Counted from the stretch's first letter, positions 18,134 to 27,540 are shown. The stretch is 38,294 nucleotides of DNA from an uncultured Corynebacterium sp. (GCF_945649885.1 NZ_CALZFS010000011.1:1-38294); one strand, 5' to 3'. A program made the numbers and translations. The notes: a model not told the origin generated them from the letters alone.

Positions 18134-18802
18134 GTGACTGCACAACCTAAGAAGACACTGTTATTCGACCTCGACGGCACACTCATTGATTCCTTCCCCG
18201 GAATCAGGGAGTCTTTTCTCCATACCCTGAATACCCTGGGGTGGGAAATCCCTCCTGAGGAACGCATCAACCGGGTGCCTGGTCCTCCGATGGAGGAGAC
18301 CCTCCGGAGCCTGGGCATGTCACCTGAGCTTGCGCAACAGGGACTGCAGATCTACCTGGAACGTTATGGCGAGACCGGGTGGGAGAACTCCACCGAATTC
18401 CCCGGCATGCGGAATCTGCTGCTCCGTCTCAAGGATGAGGGTTACCGGATCTGCACAGCCACCTCCAAGGGTGAATACTTCGCTGAGAAGACCCTTCGCA
18501 AATATGAAATGTATGACCTTCTCGATTTCATGGGTGCAGCACAAGAGGATGGCACCCGCCGCGATAAGGCATCAGTGATCCGCCATGTGATCGACAACGT
18601 CAATCTCACCGAGAATGATCCCAACTTGGATCATGTCCTCATGATCGGTGACCGCTCGCATGACATTGAAGGAGCCGCGGCATTTGGCGTCGACTGTGTC
18701 GCAGTAACCTGGGGATACGGCACTCCGGAGGAATGGTCACATGCTAAGTACACTGTGACCACTGCTGAAGAGTTAGAGAGGATCATCCATGACTGGACCT
18801 AA
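18134..18802 (+). CDS. HAD-superfamily phosphatase (PtkA/phosphoglycolate phosphatase type)
   Basis: A 222-residue HAD protein with all four motifs: DLDGT at residues 12-16 (Asp12 nucleophile, Asp14 acid), the threonine/serine of CTATSKGEY, the lysine in RRDKASV, and GDRSHDIEGA. The alpha-helical cap lies between motifs I and II. Sequence alone suggests a phosphoglycolate-phosphatase-like activity. Its place directly before ptpA, with a 14-bp overlap, matches Rv2232, the M. tuberculosis HAD protein PtkA reported to phosphorylate PtpA; the mycobacterial disordered N-terminal extension is absent here. The start is GTG 18134, giving MTAQPKKTLLFDLDGT; the ribosome site is poor, and the divergent gap is only 25 bp. 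Confidence 0.88.
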   Translation: MTAQPKKTLLFDLDGTLIDSFPGIRESFLHTLNTLGWEIPPEERINRVPGPPMEETLRSLGMSPELAQQGLQIYLERYGETGWENSTEFPGMRNLLLRLKDEGYRICTATSKGEYFAEKTLRKYEMYDLLDFMGAAQEDGTRRDKASVIRHVIDNVNLTENDPNLDHVLMIGDRSHDIEGAAAFGVDCVAVTWGYGTPEEWSHAKYTVTTAEELERIIHDWT

Positions 18803-19289
18803 TCTCAACCGTCCGCTGGAAATCGTTTTCGTCTGCACCGGAAATATCTGCCGTTCCCCCATGGCTGAGGTCATCGCACGTCAGAAGGCAGATGAAGCCG
18901 GACTGGGCGATGATGTCTACTTCTCCTCCTGCGGCATGGGCGACTGGCATGTTGGCCACCCGGCTGACAAACGTGCCGTCGCGGAGCTTCACAACCACAA
19001 CTATGACGGTTCCATCCACCGGGCAGCGCAGCTCGGCCCTGAACACATGCGTGCCGATCTGTTCATCGCAATGGATTCCGGCCATGCCCATGAGCTCGCC
19101 GCCACCGGCGCCCCCAATGACAAAATCCGGCTCATGCGCTCCTTTGATCCAAATTCTGACCCCAACGATGATGTTGCTGATCCCTACTATGGAACTGATC
19201 AGGATTTCACCCTGACCCGTCAGAACATCGAAGATGCCATGCCAGGTCTCATAGAGTGGATCACCGGGCACTTCGCCAATGAGAATTAA
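18789..19289 (+). CDS. ptpA: Low-molecular-weight protein tyrosine phosphatase
   Basis: A 166-residue cysteine phosphatase. The P-loop CTGNICRS begins at Cys16 with Arg22, giving C(X)5R, and the general acid lies in ADPYYG (Asp131) near the C-terminus; NYDGSIHRAAQL is the usual central region. It removes phosphate from tyrosine in proteins, in the cytoplasm or, in mycobacteria, after secretion. The ATG at 18789 overlaps the end of the HAD gene by 14 bp and has GAGAGG six bases upstream, so translation is probably coupled. The length and order agree with PtpA of M. tuberculosis (Rv2234). Confidence 0.93.
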   Translation: MTGPNLNRPLEIVFVCTGNICRSPMAEVIARQKADEAGLGDDVYFSSCGMGDWHVGHPADKRAVAELHNHNYDGSIHRAAQLGPEHMRADLFIAMDSGHAHELAATGAPNDKIRLMRSFDPNSDPNDDVADPYYGTDQDFTLTRQNIEDAMPGLIEWITGHFANEN

Positions 19290-19356
19290 GCATCCTCATG
19301 TGTTCTCTCGAAATTTCGCTTAGGTCTTTACAGTATTTAGTTCTAAGGTGTGAGGT

Positions 19357-20424
19357 GTGGAAAGTAAGGTGACCAGCCCAGATTCTGGGCGCAGTGACAG
19401 TACCAGGGACCGAAGTACGCGAAATCGCTATTCAGGTGGTGGTTCAACAGCTGCTGCAGAAAAGCACCGGACGGGGACAAAAACCAAGGGTAAAGGCCTG
19501 AAGGCCTTCCTGTCCCCCGGTTGGTTTCTCTCCGCAGTGTCCATCATCATCTTCTCCTATGCAGCCTTCACCATGCTCGCACCATGGCAGCTGAACAAGG
19601 ATGAGGACATAACTCAGCGCAATGTTCAGATCCAGGAAGGCTACGACCGCGACGTCGTCCCCTACTCCGAGGTGTTCAACGAAGACGGCAGTGTCGCTCC
19701 GGAAAACGAGTGGTTCCGTGTCTCCCTCACCGGACAATACCTTCCAGATCATGAGGCACTGCTGCGTCTCCGACCGGTGGAGACCACTCCCGCATTCCAG
19801 TCACTCACCCCATTCCAGCTTGAGGATGGCCGGGTTGTCCTGATCAACCGTGGCTTCATGGTCTCTCAGGGCACCATCGTCCCGGAGATTGATCCTGCAC
19901 CATCCACCCCGGTGACCATCGTGGGTCTGGCGCGACGCAATGAGATCCTTCCTGATAAACAACCACTCGAGGACAGTGGTTACCAGCAGGTCTACGGTAT
20001 CAACACTGATCAGGTTGGTGAGGTAACCGGCCTGGAACTGGGTGAGGACTATGTCCAGCTGTTGGAGGATCAACCAGGCGAGGTCAACGCCATGCCGATT
20101 CCCCAACTGGACCGCGGCAGCCACCTCTCCTATGGATTCCAGTGGATCGCCTTCGGTGTGATGGCACCGCTGGGACTGGGATACTTCATCTGGGCTGAGC
20201 TGCGTGAGCGTCGTCGCGACAGAGACGAACGTGCAGAGATGGCTAACCAGGCAGAAACTGCACCTGAGGAACAACCCGTGGAAGTTGCAGCAGCACCCGT
20301 TGCTTCATCGCAACTTGCTGGAGAGAGCTCTACGGTGTCACAGCACCGCCGACGTTCCCGTTATGGCGATCAGCACCCAGATCACTATAAGCACTTCTCC
20401 AAACACCATGAGGAACGCTTCTAA
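19357..20424 (+). CDS. SURF1 family membrane protein
   Basis: A 355-residue protein with a basic, disordered N-terminus (1-50), a transmembrane helix at about 55-75 (FLSAVSIIIFSYAAFTML), an extracytoplasmic SURF1 domain with the family's WQLxxxxxR-like start (APWQLNKDEDITQRN) and the VLINRGF strand, and a second transmembrane helix at about 265-287 (WIAFGVMAPLGLGYFIW). SURF1 proteins assist assembly of the cytochrome c oxidase, placing haem a; this fits the actinobacterial bcc-aa3 respiratory branch. The C-terminal 60 residues are charged and cytoplasmic. The GTG at 19357 follows AAGGTGTGAG; an in-frame GTG at 19369 is an alternative. A TACAGT -10 candidate is at 19329-19334. Confidence 0.9.
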   Translation: MESKVTSPDSGRSDSTRDRSTRNRYSGGGSTAAAEKHRTGTKTKGKGLKAFLSPGWFLSAVSIIIFSYAAFTMLAPWQLNKDEDITQRNVQIQEGYDRDVVPYSEVFNEDGSVAPENEWFRVSLTGQYLPDHEALLRLRPVETTPAFQSLTPFQLEDGRVVLINRGFMVSQGTIVPEIDPAPSTPVTIVGLARRNEILPDKQPLEDSGYQQVYGINTDQVGEVTGLELGEDYVQLLEDQPGEVNAMPIPQLDRGSHLSYGFQWIAFGVMAPLGLGYFIWAELRERRRDRDERAEMANQAETAPEEQPVEVAAAPVASSQLAGESSTVSQHRRRSRYGDQHPDHYKHFSKHHEERF

Positions 20425-20439
20425 CGCTTATCCAACATC

Positions 20440-20474
20440 ACTGCCAGCTCCGTAAGAACTGCGGTGCTGGCAGT
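20440..20474 (+). terminator. Terminator after the SURF1 gene
   Basis: ACTGCCAGC at 20440-20448 and GCTGGCAGT at 20466-20474 form a 9-bp perfect stem, with further CCG/CGG pairing inside the loop, followed by CTTGTTT. It starts 15 bp after the SURF1 stop codon. Confidence 0.7.
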
Positions 20475-20623
20475 CTTGTTTCCGGGGGCCGGTGCCATGT
20501 TCATCCTAGACGGCCCTGTCATATTCGGCCTCATATTCAGCTCCCCTCCACAGTGGGCATGAGTGGCCCGATAGTCTTCCGCCGAGAAGCTCTGTGTCCA
20601 TGATGACTGTCCATGGAAATGAA

Positions 20624-20666
20624 GAAGCAGGCCACATGAAGTTGATTACTTCATGTGGCCTGCTTC
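20624..20666 (-). terminator. Strong hairpin terminator downstream of tRNA-Val
   Basis: Two 18-bp perfect inverted arms, GAAGCAGGCCACATGAAG (20624-20641) and its complement (20649-20666), flank a 7-base loop. On the minus strand it begins nine bases after the tRNA 3' end and is followed by TTCATTTCC. It probably ends the tRNA transcript. Confidence 0.75.
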
Positions 20667-20674
20667 TATATCTG

Positions 20675-20747
20675 TGCGCCCTGACGGGCTCGAACCGCCG
20701 ACCTGCTGGGTGTAAACCAGCTGCTCTTCCAGCTGAGCTAAAGGCGC
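20675..20747 (-). tRNA. tRNA-Val (UAC)
   Basis: A 73-nt cloverleaf. The acceptor stem is GCGCCTT/AGGGCGC, the D arm GCTC...GAGC, the anticodon stem GCTGG/CCAGC around the loop TTTACAC, giving anticodon UAC for valine, and the T arm GGCGG TTCGAGC CCGTC (one wobble pair). The discriminator base is A, and CCA is not encoded. It lies between SURF1 and the DUF3052 gene. Confidence 0.95.
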
Positions 20748-20855
20748 GCACGTGTTTCCCAGACCGTTAGACGATCTGTGAAAGCAACGAGGAAAATATT
20801 AACACACCACCACGCAAGCCCAAAATCAGGACTGGACCTGCGACTTTAGGGCGTT

Positions 20856-21290
20856 CTAGACGACCTTCTTGGTTCCGCGCTGGACCAAGCAGGAACCCTG
20901 CCATTCACCGAGGCGTTCCGCCTTGGTCTGGACAAGTCCTGCGAGTTGCGCTGATTCCGAGATGGCTCCCGGCGCAAGAGCACCGGACTTTCCAATTCCC
21001 GGAGAAAGCAGCCATACACGGCCATTTTCGGCAAGTGAACGGATGGCGTCCACAAGTCCGTCAACAAGATCACCATCATCTTCGCGCCACCAGAGCAGCA
21101 CGACATCACACAGCTCGTCGGTGTCTTCGTCGAGGAGCTCCTCACCGAGGAACTCTTCAACAGATTCACTGATCAGCGAATCACAATCATCATCCCACCC
21201 AATTTCCTGGACGGTCTGACCCGATTCAATGCCGAGAAGTTGAGCATAATCCTGGGCACCTTGCTTGACTGCGCCCGGAGCGTCGGCCAC
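20856..21290 (-). CDS. DUF3052 family protein
   Basis: A 144-residue actinobacterial protein of unknown function, the counterpart of Rv2239c next to aceE in M. tuberculosis. The motif VQEIGWDDDCD near residue 27 and the segment DVVLLWWREDDGDLVDGLVDA near 62-82 are characteristic; the middle is strongly acidic. GRVWLLSPGIGKSGALAPGAI forms a glycine-rich loop region near 90-110. There is no signal peptide. The start is GTG 21290 with GGAGGAACATTACA upstream. It is divergent from aceE across a 750-bp gap, so co-control with aceE is possible but not shown. Confidence 0.9.
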   Translation of the reverse strand: MADAPGAVKQGAQDYAQLLGIESGQTVQEIGWDDDCDSLISESVEEFLGEELLDEDTDELCDVVLLWWREDDGDLVDGLVDAIRSLAENGRVWLLSPGIGKSGALAPGAISESAQLAGLVQTKAERLGEWQGSCLVQRGTKKVV

Positions 21291-22040
21291 TGTAATGTTC
21301 CTCCTGTGATTCGACCCTCATATAGATAGGGGGCAGTTCACTCGTGGAACGACCTCCTGAGGGCTATTGATGTTTACCCCAAGCACATTACCGCGCCAAC
21401 CCCGGAAGTTCCCATATTTCCTGGGAATTATTTCTGAACACTCCCCCATATGCCTGAAGAATATCCTTTTGACGGATATCCCACCTACACATATTGACCC
21501 CCAGGAATGATCCCCTTGGAGAGTAGATACCCCAAAGCAACATCAGACCTCATTTAAATTCGCCCCCAAAGCAAACATGAGAGAAACATCACATTAGGCA
21601 CAGGCACCTTTCCGCTCCCCGGAAATACCCAGGATTGGGATTTCTGATCGTGCCAGTTCTACACCGTTTTCACCCCGCCCCCTTTCCGGAATGTGATTAC
21701 GGACACCCAAAGGTTTCCTCGGGTACCAATCACAGAACCGTGCATCTCCCAGCAGAAAGTGCCTGTTCTGCAAGGCTTTGTTAAACCATAAGCGCTTTTG
21801 TGCGTATCCTTGTGTCAACTTGTGCGCACACCGCTGCCCACATCCACCTGAACAAATTGAGCATGTGGAATGGCATGAATTCATTTCCACAACGTGTTCT
21901 GACAGTCCCTCCGTACCCCGGCGGGGACGGCAGTTCAATACGATTTCCCGGTCATATAAGGGATCGTGTGGTGACGTGGAGGCGGTTGCCGGTCCGCCGG
22001 TCGCATAAACGAAATAAACATTCCAACAGGAGGTGTGGAA
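21291..22040 (+). promoter_or_regulatory. Long aceE upstream region
   Basis: 750 bp without a convincing gene between the DUF3052 gene and aceE. An AGGAGG ribosome site is at 22028-22033. A TATAAG -10 candidate lies at 21955-21960 and would give a leader of about 75 nt. CAAGGCTTTGTTAAA at 21771-21785 partly resembles the RamB pattern (ACTTTGCAAA type), and RamB is known to act at aceE in C. glutamicum. An imperfect dyad GTGGAATG/CATTTCCAC is at 21865-21890. All sites are pattern matches; the region's length suggests several regulators. A minus-strand open frame at 21594-22052 looks like chance. Confidence 0.5.
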
Positions 22041-24809
22041 ATGGCCGATCAAACAAAACTTGGTGGCAAGCCCACGGATGACACCAATTTCGCGATGATC
22101 CGTGACGGTGTTGCATCCTACTTGAACGACTCCGACCCGGAGGAGACCAAAGAGTGGATGGATTCCCTCGACGGTCTCCTCGAGGACACGTCACCGGAGC
22201 GTGCACGTTATCTGATGCTGCGTCTGCTTGAGCGTGCATCTGCAAAGCGTGTTCCTCTACCGCCGATGACCTCTACGGATTATGTCAACACGATTCCAAC
22301 TTCCATGGAACCTGACTTCCCTGGTGACGAGGAAATGGAAAAGCGCTACCGTCGCTGGATCCGCTGGAACGCAGCCATCATGGTTCACCGTGCACAGCGC
22401 CCGGGCATCGGAGTTGGCGGACACATCTCCACCTACGCCGGCGCAGCCCCACTGTATGAAGTCGGCTTCAACCACTTCTTCCGCGGCAAGGACCACCCGG
22501 GTGGCGGCGACCAGATCTTCTTCCAGGGCCACGCCTCCCCCGGCATGTACGCACGTGCCTTCATGGAAGGCCGCCTCAGCGAAGAGGACCTGGATACCTT
22601 CCGTCAGGAAGTCTCCCTTGAAGGGGGCGGAATTCCGTCCTACCCACACCCACACGGCATGCCTGAGTTCTGGGAGTTTCCAACCGTATCCATGGGCCTG
22701 GGCCCAATGGATGCCATCTACCAGGCACGTTTCAACCGTTACCTCCACAACCGTGGCATCAAAGACACCTCTGACCAGCACGTCTGGGCATTCCTCGGCG
22801 ATGGCGAGATGGATGAGCCTGAGTCACGCGGTCTGATCCACCAGGCAGCACTGAACAACCTGGATAACCTCACCTTTGTGGTCAACTGCAACCTGCAGCG
22901 CCTTGACGGCCCTGTTCGCGGTAACACCAAGATCATCCAGGAGCTCGAATCCTTCTTCCGCGGTGCCGGCTGGTCCGTCATCAAGGTCATCTGGGGACGC
23001 GAGTGGGATGAACTGCTGGAGAAGGACCAGGACGGTGCTCTCGTTGAGATCATGAACGACACCTCTGACGGTGACTACCAGACTTTCAAGGCCAATGACG
23101 GCGCTTATGTCCGTGAGCACTTCTTTGGTCGCGATCCACGCACGCTGAAGCTTGTTGAGGACATGACTGATGAGGAGATCTGGAAGCTCCCACGCGGTGG
23201 CCACGACTACCGCAAGGTCTATGCCGCCTACCAGCGCGCACTTGAGAACAAGGATCGCCCAACCGTGATCCTGGCTCACACCATTAAGGGTTACGGCCTC
23301 GGCCACAACTTCGAGGGTCGTAACGCGACCCACCAGATGAAGAAGCTGACCCTTGATGATCTGAAGCAGTTCCGCGACAAGCAGGGCCTCCCCATCACCG
23401 ATGAGGAGCTGGAGAAGGATCCATACCTGCCTCCGTACTACCACCCTGGTGATGATGCACCGGAGATCAAGTACATGAAGGAGCGTCGTAAGGCACTGGG
23501 CGGATACCTGCCTGAGCGCCGTGAGAACTACGAGCCACTGCAGGTACCACCACTGGACAAGCTGCGCTCGGTCCGCAAGGGCTCCGGCAAGCAGCAGATC
23601 GCCACCACCATGGCAACAGTTCGTACCTTCAAGGAACTCATGCGTGACAAGAACCTGGCAGAACGCTTGGTTCCGATCATCCCGGATGAAGCCCGTACCT
23701 TCGGCTTGGACTCTTGGTTCCCGACTCTAAAGATCTACAACCCACACGGTCAGAACTACGTGCCGGTGGATCACGATCTCATGCTGTCCTACCGCGAGGC
23801 CACCGATGGCCAGATCTTGCACGAGGGCATCAACGAGGCCGGTTCCGTGGCATCTTTCATTGCTGCCGGTACTTCCTATGCCACCCATGGCAAGGCCATG
23901 ATCCCGCTGTACATTTTCTACTCGATGTTCGGTTTCCAGCGCACCGGTGACAGCATTTGGGCTGCCGCCGACCAGATGGCACGTGGTTTCCTCCTGGGTG
24001 CCACCGCAGGTCGCACCACCTTGACCGGTGAGGGTCTCCAGCACATGGATGGGCACTCCCCGATCCTGGCGTCCACCAACCCTGGTGTGGAGTCCTACGA
24101 CCCGGCCTTCGGTTACGAGGTTGCACACCTGGTCCACCGCGGAATCGACCGCATGTACGGCCCTGGTAATGGTGAAAATGTCATCTACTACATCACCATT
24201 TACAATGAGCCAACCCCGCATCCAGCCGAGCCTGAGGATCTGGATGTAGAAGGCCTGCACAAGGGCATCTACCTCTTCTCCAAGGCTGAGGGCGAAGGCC
24301 ACGAGGCCTCCATCCTGGCTTCCGGTGTGGGAATGCAGTGGGCACTCAAGGCCCGCGACATTCTCGCTGAGCACTACGGCATCAAGGCCAACGTCTTCTC
24401 TGCCACCTCCTGGACTGAGCTGGCCCGCGACGGTGCCCGTATCAACCTCGAGGCACTGCGCAACCCAGGTGCTGACGTGGCTGAGCCATTCGTTACCACC
24501 CAGCTGAAGAAGGGCTCCGGCCCTTATGTCGCAGTCTCCGACTTCGCCACCGATCTGCCCAACCAGATCCGCGAATGGGTTCCAGGCGACTACACCGTCC
24601 TGGGTGCCGATGGATTCGGATTCTCCGATACCCGTCCAGCTGCACGCCGCCACTTCAATATCGATGCTGAATCCATCGTTGTTGCAGTTCTGCGTGGACT
24701 GGCACGTGAAGGCAAGATTGACGCTTCAGTAGCTGCACAGGCTGCCGAGAAGTTCAAGCTTTCTGATCCGACCTCTGTCTCCGCTGATCTGGATGCTCCG
24801 GAGGAGTAA
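22041..24809 (+). CDS. aceE: Pyruvate dehydrogenase E1 component AceE
   Basis: The homodimeric-type E1 enzyme, 922 residues, which decarboxylates pyruvate with thiamine diphosphate and passes the acetyl group to the E2 lipoyl domain. The thiamine/magnesium motif reads [10 protein letters not shown] and continues to [12 protein letters not shown] (about residues 255-290), matching the GDG...N pattern. The N-terminal half holds the cofactor, the middle the ENEAGS-like [13 protein letters not shown], and [10 protein letters not shown] follows near 670. The sequence is extremely like C. glutamicum AceE, which has the same length. The ATG at 22041 is preferred over GTG 22035 because AGGAGG lies seven bases before it. 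A terminator follows at 24837. The gene stands alone, without aceF, as usual in this genus. Confidence 0.97.
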   Translation: MADQTKLGGKPTDDTNFAMIRDGVASYLNDSDPEETKEWMDSLDGLLEDTSPERARYLMLRLLERASAKRVPLPPMTSTDYVNTIPTSMEPDFPGDEEMEKRYRRWIRWNAAIMVHRAQRPGIGVGGHISTYAGAAPLYEVGFNHFFRGKDHPGGGDQIFFQGHASPGMYARAFMEGRLSEEDLDTFRQEVSLEGGGIPSYPHPHGMPEFWEFPTVSMGLGPMDAIYQARFNRYLHNRGIKDTSDQHVWAFLGDGEMDEPESRGLIHQAALNNLDNLTFVVNCNLQRLDGPVRGNTKIIQELESFFRGAGWSVIKVIWGREWDELLEKDQDGALVEIMNDTSDGDYQTFKANDGAYVREHFFGRDPRTLKLVEDMTDEEIWKLPRGGHDYRKVYAAYQRALENKDRPTVILAHTIKGYGLGHNFEGRNATHQMKKLTLDDLKQFRDKQGLPITDEELEKDPYLPPYYHPGDDAPEIKYMKERRKALGGYLPERRENYEPLQVPPLDKLRSVRKGSGKQQIATTMATVRTFKELMRDKNLAERLVPIIPDEARTFGLDSWFPTLKIYNPHGQNYVPVDHDLMLSYREATDGQILHEGINEAGSVASFIAAGTSYATHGKAMIPLYIFYSMFGFQRTGDSIWAAADQMARGFLLGATAGRTTLTGEGLQHMDGHSPILASTNPGVESYDPAFGYEVAHLVHRGIDRMYGPGNGENVIYYITIYNEPTPHPAEPEDLDVEGLHKGIYLFSKAEGEGHEASILASGVGMQWALKARDILAEHYGIKANVFSATSWTELARDGARINLEALRNPGADVAEPFVTTQLKKGSGPYVAVSDFATDLPNQIREWVPGDYTVLGADGFGFSDTRPAARRHFNIDAESIVVAVLRGLAREGKIDASVAAQAAEKFKLSDPTSVSADLDAPEE

Positions 24810-24836
24810 TCCTTCAAGTTTGGACTATTGAGGTTT

Positions 24837-24865
24837 AAAACCCACGCACAATCTGCGTGGGTTTT
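24837..24865 (+). terminator. Rho-independent terminator of aceE
   Basis: AAAACCCACGCA and TGCGTGGGTTTT form a perfect 12-bp stem with a 5-base loop, with the T-run inside the right arm. It begins 28 bp after the aceE stop codon. Confidence 0.9.
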
Positions 24866-25069
24866 CCCATTCCTGCCCCCACTCCCCCAGGCACACAGGA
24901 CAGTCTCAGAAATCCCACCGCAGAGCCTATATTCACGATTTCCTCTGTTTCTCTCACTCAACAAGCAAAGGGCGTATCACAGGTTATGCTTGAGCGATAG
25001 CCATTGGAAGCATCAAATAATTTCTCATGGGATGTTTTGCCAGAGGAAAAAACCTGGGAGGAGTCCCCT

Positions 25070-25684
25070 GTGCACATTGGTGTACCCCGGGAGAGAGATC
25101 CTGGGCAGGTACTTATGGCAGCAACACCGGACACGGTGTCCAAGCTGATCACACTCGGATAGGACCTGGATGTAGAAGCAGGTGCGGGTACCCGCGCCTG
25201 CTATCCTGATGAGCTCTATGCAGCCGCTGAAGCCCAGATCGTGAGTGAGGAGCTATGGAAATAGTCCGCGATATCATCACGGTCTTGGGTACCCCGCCGG
25301 TGGAGTACCGGACCAGGATGCGGCCGGGCACTCCACCCTGTTGCGGGCCATCTGCCAGGCCATATGAATATGCTCCTGGTGGAAGCCAAGGTCAGCTATG
25401 ACATCCTGATGGATGAGGTCAATGATGACTTCGCCGATATCGATGTGGTCCTGGACATCGGAGCCAATGACACCGTCAGCCCGATTGTTTATGAACGTGG
25501 CCCCCCCCCTATCGTGGGCATGCCGGTGCTCAAGGTCTGAGAGGCATGCAAGGCGATCATGTTCAAACGTTCCATGGGTGCTGGTTATGCCGGAGTGTAA
25601 AACCTGCTGTTCTTCAATGAGAACACCGACATGCTGATCGGTGATGCCAAGGAGTCCATGGATCGGATCAGCTCCGCGTTATAA
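25070..25684 (+). pseudogene. Decayed pntA-pntB transhydrogenase remnant
   Basis: A fossil of a membrane NAD(P) transhydrogenase operon. GTG 25070, with GGGAGGAG before it, starts a PntA-like N-terminus: MHIGVPRERDPGQVLMAATP, the TVSKLITLG helix, then (after TAG at 25160) DLDVEAGAGTRACYPDELYAAAEAQIVSEELWK, stopped again by TAG at 25262. After a scrambled stretch (about 25265-25333) a single frame from 25334 to 25684 resembles the last ~115 residues of Pnt[61 protein letters not shown] and GDAKESMD. It is broken by TGA at 25538 (in place of the family's Trp) and TAA at 25598 (in place of Gln). The bulk of pntA and pntB has been lost. No product is expected. Confidence 0.85.
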
Positions 25685-25702
25685 CCCGCTGCTTGACGGT
25701 GA

Positions 25703-25751
25703 AAAGACTGCCACCACACTTGTTAAGGGACAAAGTGTGGTGGCAGTCTTT
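25703..25751. terminator. Bidirectional hairpin terminator
   Basis: AAAGACTGCCACCACACTT (25703-25721) and its exact complement (25733-25751) form a 19-bp stem around an 11-base loop. A-run and T-run at the ends serve both the pntAB remnant and the converging ABC transporter operon. Confidence 0.85.
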
Positions 25752-25790
25752 GCCGTGTGCACCAGGTGCAGCTGGAGCTTTAGTCAAGCG

Positions 25791-26582
25791 TTAACCAAGC
25801 ATGGCCTTGTCAGAGAGCGTGGCTCCCTTGATCTTGGCGAACTCCCCGAGAAGATCCCGGACAGTGAGCTTCTGCTTGGTTTCCTCGCTGGCCTCGTACA
25901 TGATCTGACCTTCATGCATCATGATCAGACGATTGCCCAGGCGGATGGCCTGTTCCATGTTGTGGGTGACCATCAACGTGGTCAGTCCACCATCTGCCAC
26001 GATCTTCTGGGTCAGGGTGGTGACCAGTTCTGCACGCTGGGGATCCAGGGCTGCGGTGTGCTCATCAAGGAGCATGATCTTGGGCTGGGTGTAACCCGCC
26101 ATGAGCAGAGACAGTGCCTGGCGCTGTCCACCGGAAAGCAGTCCCACCTTGGCGGTGAGACGGTTTTCCAGACCGAGCTCCAATTTGGCTAGCTCCTGCT
26201 TATACAGTTCCCTGCGTCTGGAGGTCAGTGCCGAACCCAGTCCACGCTTCTTACCTCGCAGGAGAGCCAGGGAGAGGTTCTCCTCAATGCTGAGGTTCGG
26301 GGCGGTGCCCGCCAGAGGGTCTTGGAAGACACGTCCCACATAACGGGCTCTACGATGCTCCGGCATCCGATTCACGGTGGTGCCCGCGATGCTGATATTT
26401 CCAGAATCCATGATCAAACGGCCGGAGATGGCGTTGAGGAGTGTGGATTTACCTGCGCCGTTGGAGCCGATGACGGTGACAAAATCACCCTTTTTCATCT
26501 CCAGGTTGAGCCCGTTGAGTGCCTTACGCTCATTGACTGTTCCGGGGAAGAAGGTCTTGTTGATGTTGGAGATCGTCAACAT
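25791..26582 (-). CDS. ABC importer ATP-binding protein
   Basis: A 263-residue ABC ATPase. Walker A is GSNGAGKS near residue 38, the Q-loop lies in VFQDPLAGTAPNLSIEENL, the ABC signature reads LSGGQRQALSLLMA, Walker B is IMLLDEHTAALD and the switch histidine is in MVTHNMEQA. The sequence class is that of the ATPases found with COG2984 lipoproteins (TrpXYZ-like). The start is ATG 26582 with GGAGAG upstream, four bases after the permease stop codon, so it is the third gene of the operon. It powers the permease from the cytoplasm; the substrate is set by the lipoprotein gene. The downstream hairpin at 25703-25751 ends the unit. Confidence 0.93.
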   Translation of the reverse strand: MLTISNINKTFFPGTVNERKALNGLNLEMKKGDFVTVIGSNGAGKSTLLNAISGRLIMDSGNISIAGTTVNRMPEHRRARYVGRVFQDPLAGTAPNLSIEENLSLALLRGKKRGLGSALTSRRRELYKQELAKLELGLENRLTAKVGLLSGGQRQALSLLMAGYTQPKIMLLDEHTAALDPQRAELVTTLTQKIVADGGLTTLMVTHNMEQAIRLGNRLIMMHEGQIMYEASEETKQKLTVRDLLGEFAKIKGATLSDKAMLG

Positions 26583-26586
26583 GGTC

Positions 26587-27540
26587 TCAGCTCTCCTTTC
26601 CGGCAGGCAGTGGTTCGGTGACACCATCAGCTCCAGCGGTATCCGGAGCTGCAATGGCTGCGGCAGGGACAGAAGGACTCCGTTTGAATCTGCTGCTCAT
26701 GCCCTTCCACCTCGGTAGCAGTAGTGCAACCACAACCAATAGAGCAGTGATCGCCTTCATGTCATTGGGATCAAGTCCCACGCGCAGAGCTGCGAAGATG
26801 ATCAGTCGGTACAGGATCGCACCGATGATGACGGCAATGACTGCCATCCATACCCGTCGCTGTCCTAGGATGGCCTGGCCGAGGATGACCGAGGCCAGAC
26901 CAACCAAGATGAGGCCGATGCCCATCGAAATATCTGCAAAACCCTGGTACTGGCCGACGAGTGCTCCGCACATGCCGACAAGACCATTGGACAGGGCGAT
27001 GGTGAAGGTCTTGGTGAAGTCCGTGGAGACGCCGAATGACTGGACCATCGGTCCGTTATCACCGGTGGAGCGCAGGGACAGTCCTAGGTCAGTGTTGAGG
27101 AACCAGACAACCAACAGTCCAAGCAATGCCACAGCAACGGTGAGGATTCCCGGGCCCGCCCAGGTGCCCAGCAGACCTGCATCACGCAGAGGTGTGAACA
27201 GGGTCTCCTGACGCAGGAGGGGAACATTGGCGCCATCCATGATGCGTAGGTTGATCGACCACAGGGCAATCATGGTGAGAATACCGGCGAGCAGTCCGTC
27301 GATTTTTCCCTTGGTGTGTAGCAGGCCGGTGATGATGCCTGCGATGAAGCCGGTGACAAAACCTGCAAGCGTGGCCAGAACGGGGTTCCATCCGGCCATG
27401 ATCGCCATTGCCGCGGTTGCTGCACCGGTGGTGAAGCTGCCGTCGACGGTGAGATCTGCGAAGTTGAGGACACGGAAGGTGAGATAAACACCCAGTGCCA
27501 TCACTCCATAGATCAGCCCGACTTCAAACGCGCCGATCAT
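26587..27540 (-). CDS. ABC importer permease
   Basis: A 317-residue integral membrane protein of the branched-chain amino acid-type permease family (BPD_transp_2). Hydrophobic segments occur throughout from MIGAFEVGLIYGVMALGVYL onward (about eight), and the DLTVDGSFTTGAA region near residue 30 is characteristic of the COG4120 type. The C-terminal 45 residues are basic, then Pro/Ala-rich. The ATG at 27540 overlaps the stop of the lipoprotein gene as ATGA. It forms the channel in the cytoplasmic membrane. Alternative: none that fits. Confidence 0.92.
   Translation of the reverse strand: MIGAFEVGLIYGVMALGVYLTFRVLNFADLTVDGSFTTGAATAAMAIMAGWNPVLATLAGFVTGFIAGIITGLLHTKGKIDGLLAGILTMIALWSINLRIMDGANVPLLRQETLFTPLRDAGLLGTWAGPGILTVAVALLGLLVVWFLNTDLGLSLRSTGDNGPMVQSFGVSTDFTKTFTIALSNGLVGMCGALVGQYQGFADISMGIGLILVGLASVILGQAILGQRRVWMAVIAVIIGAILYRLIIFAALRVGLDPNDMKAITALLVVVALLLPRWKGMSSRFKRSPSVPAAAIAAPDTAGADGVTEPLPAGKES

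Noticed and set aside
20506..20751. Minus-strand frame of 81 codons
   Set aside because: It reads through the tRNA-Val gene and its terminator.
21594..22052. Minus-strand open frame of 152 codons upstream of aceE
   Set aside because: Composition is Cys/His/Arg-rich without pattern, there is no ribosome site, and it crosses the aceE ribosome site and start.
25501..25509. C9 run as a phase-variation switch
   Set aside because: It lies in a pseudogene with stops on both sides, so slippage could not restore a protein.
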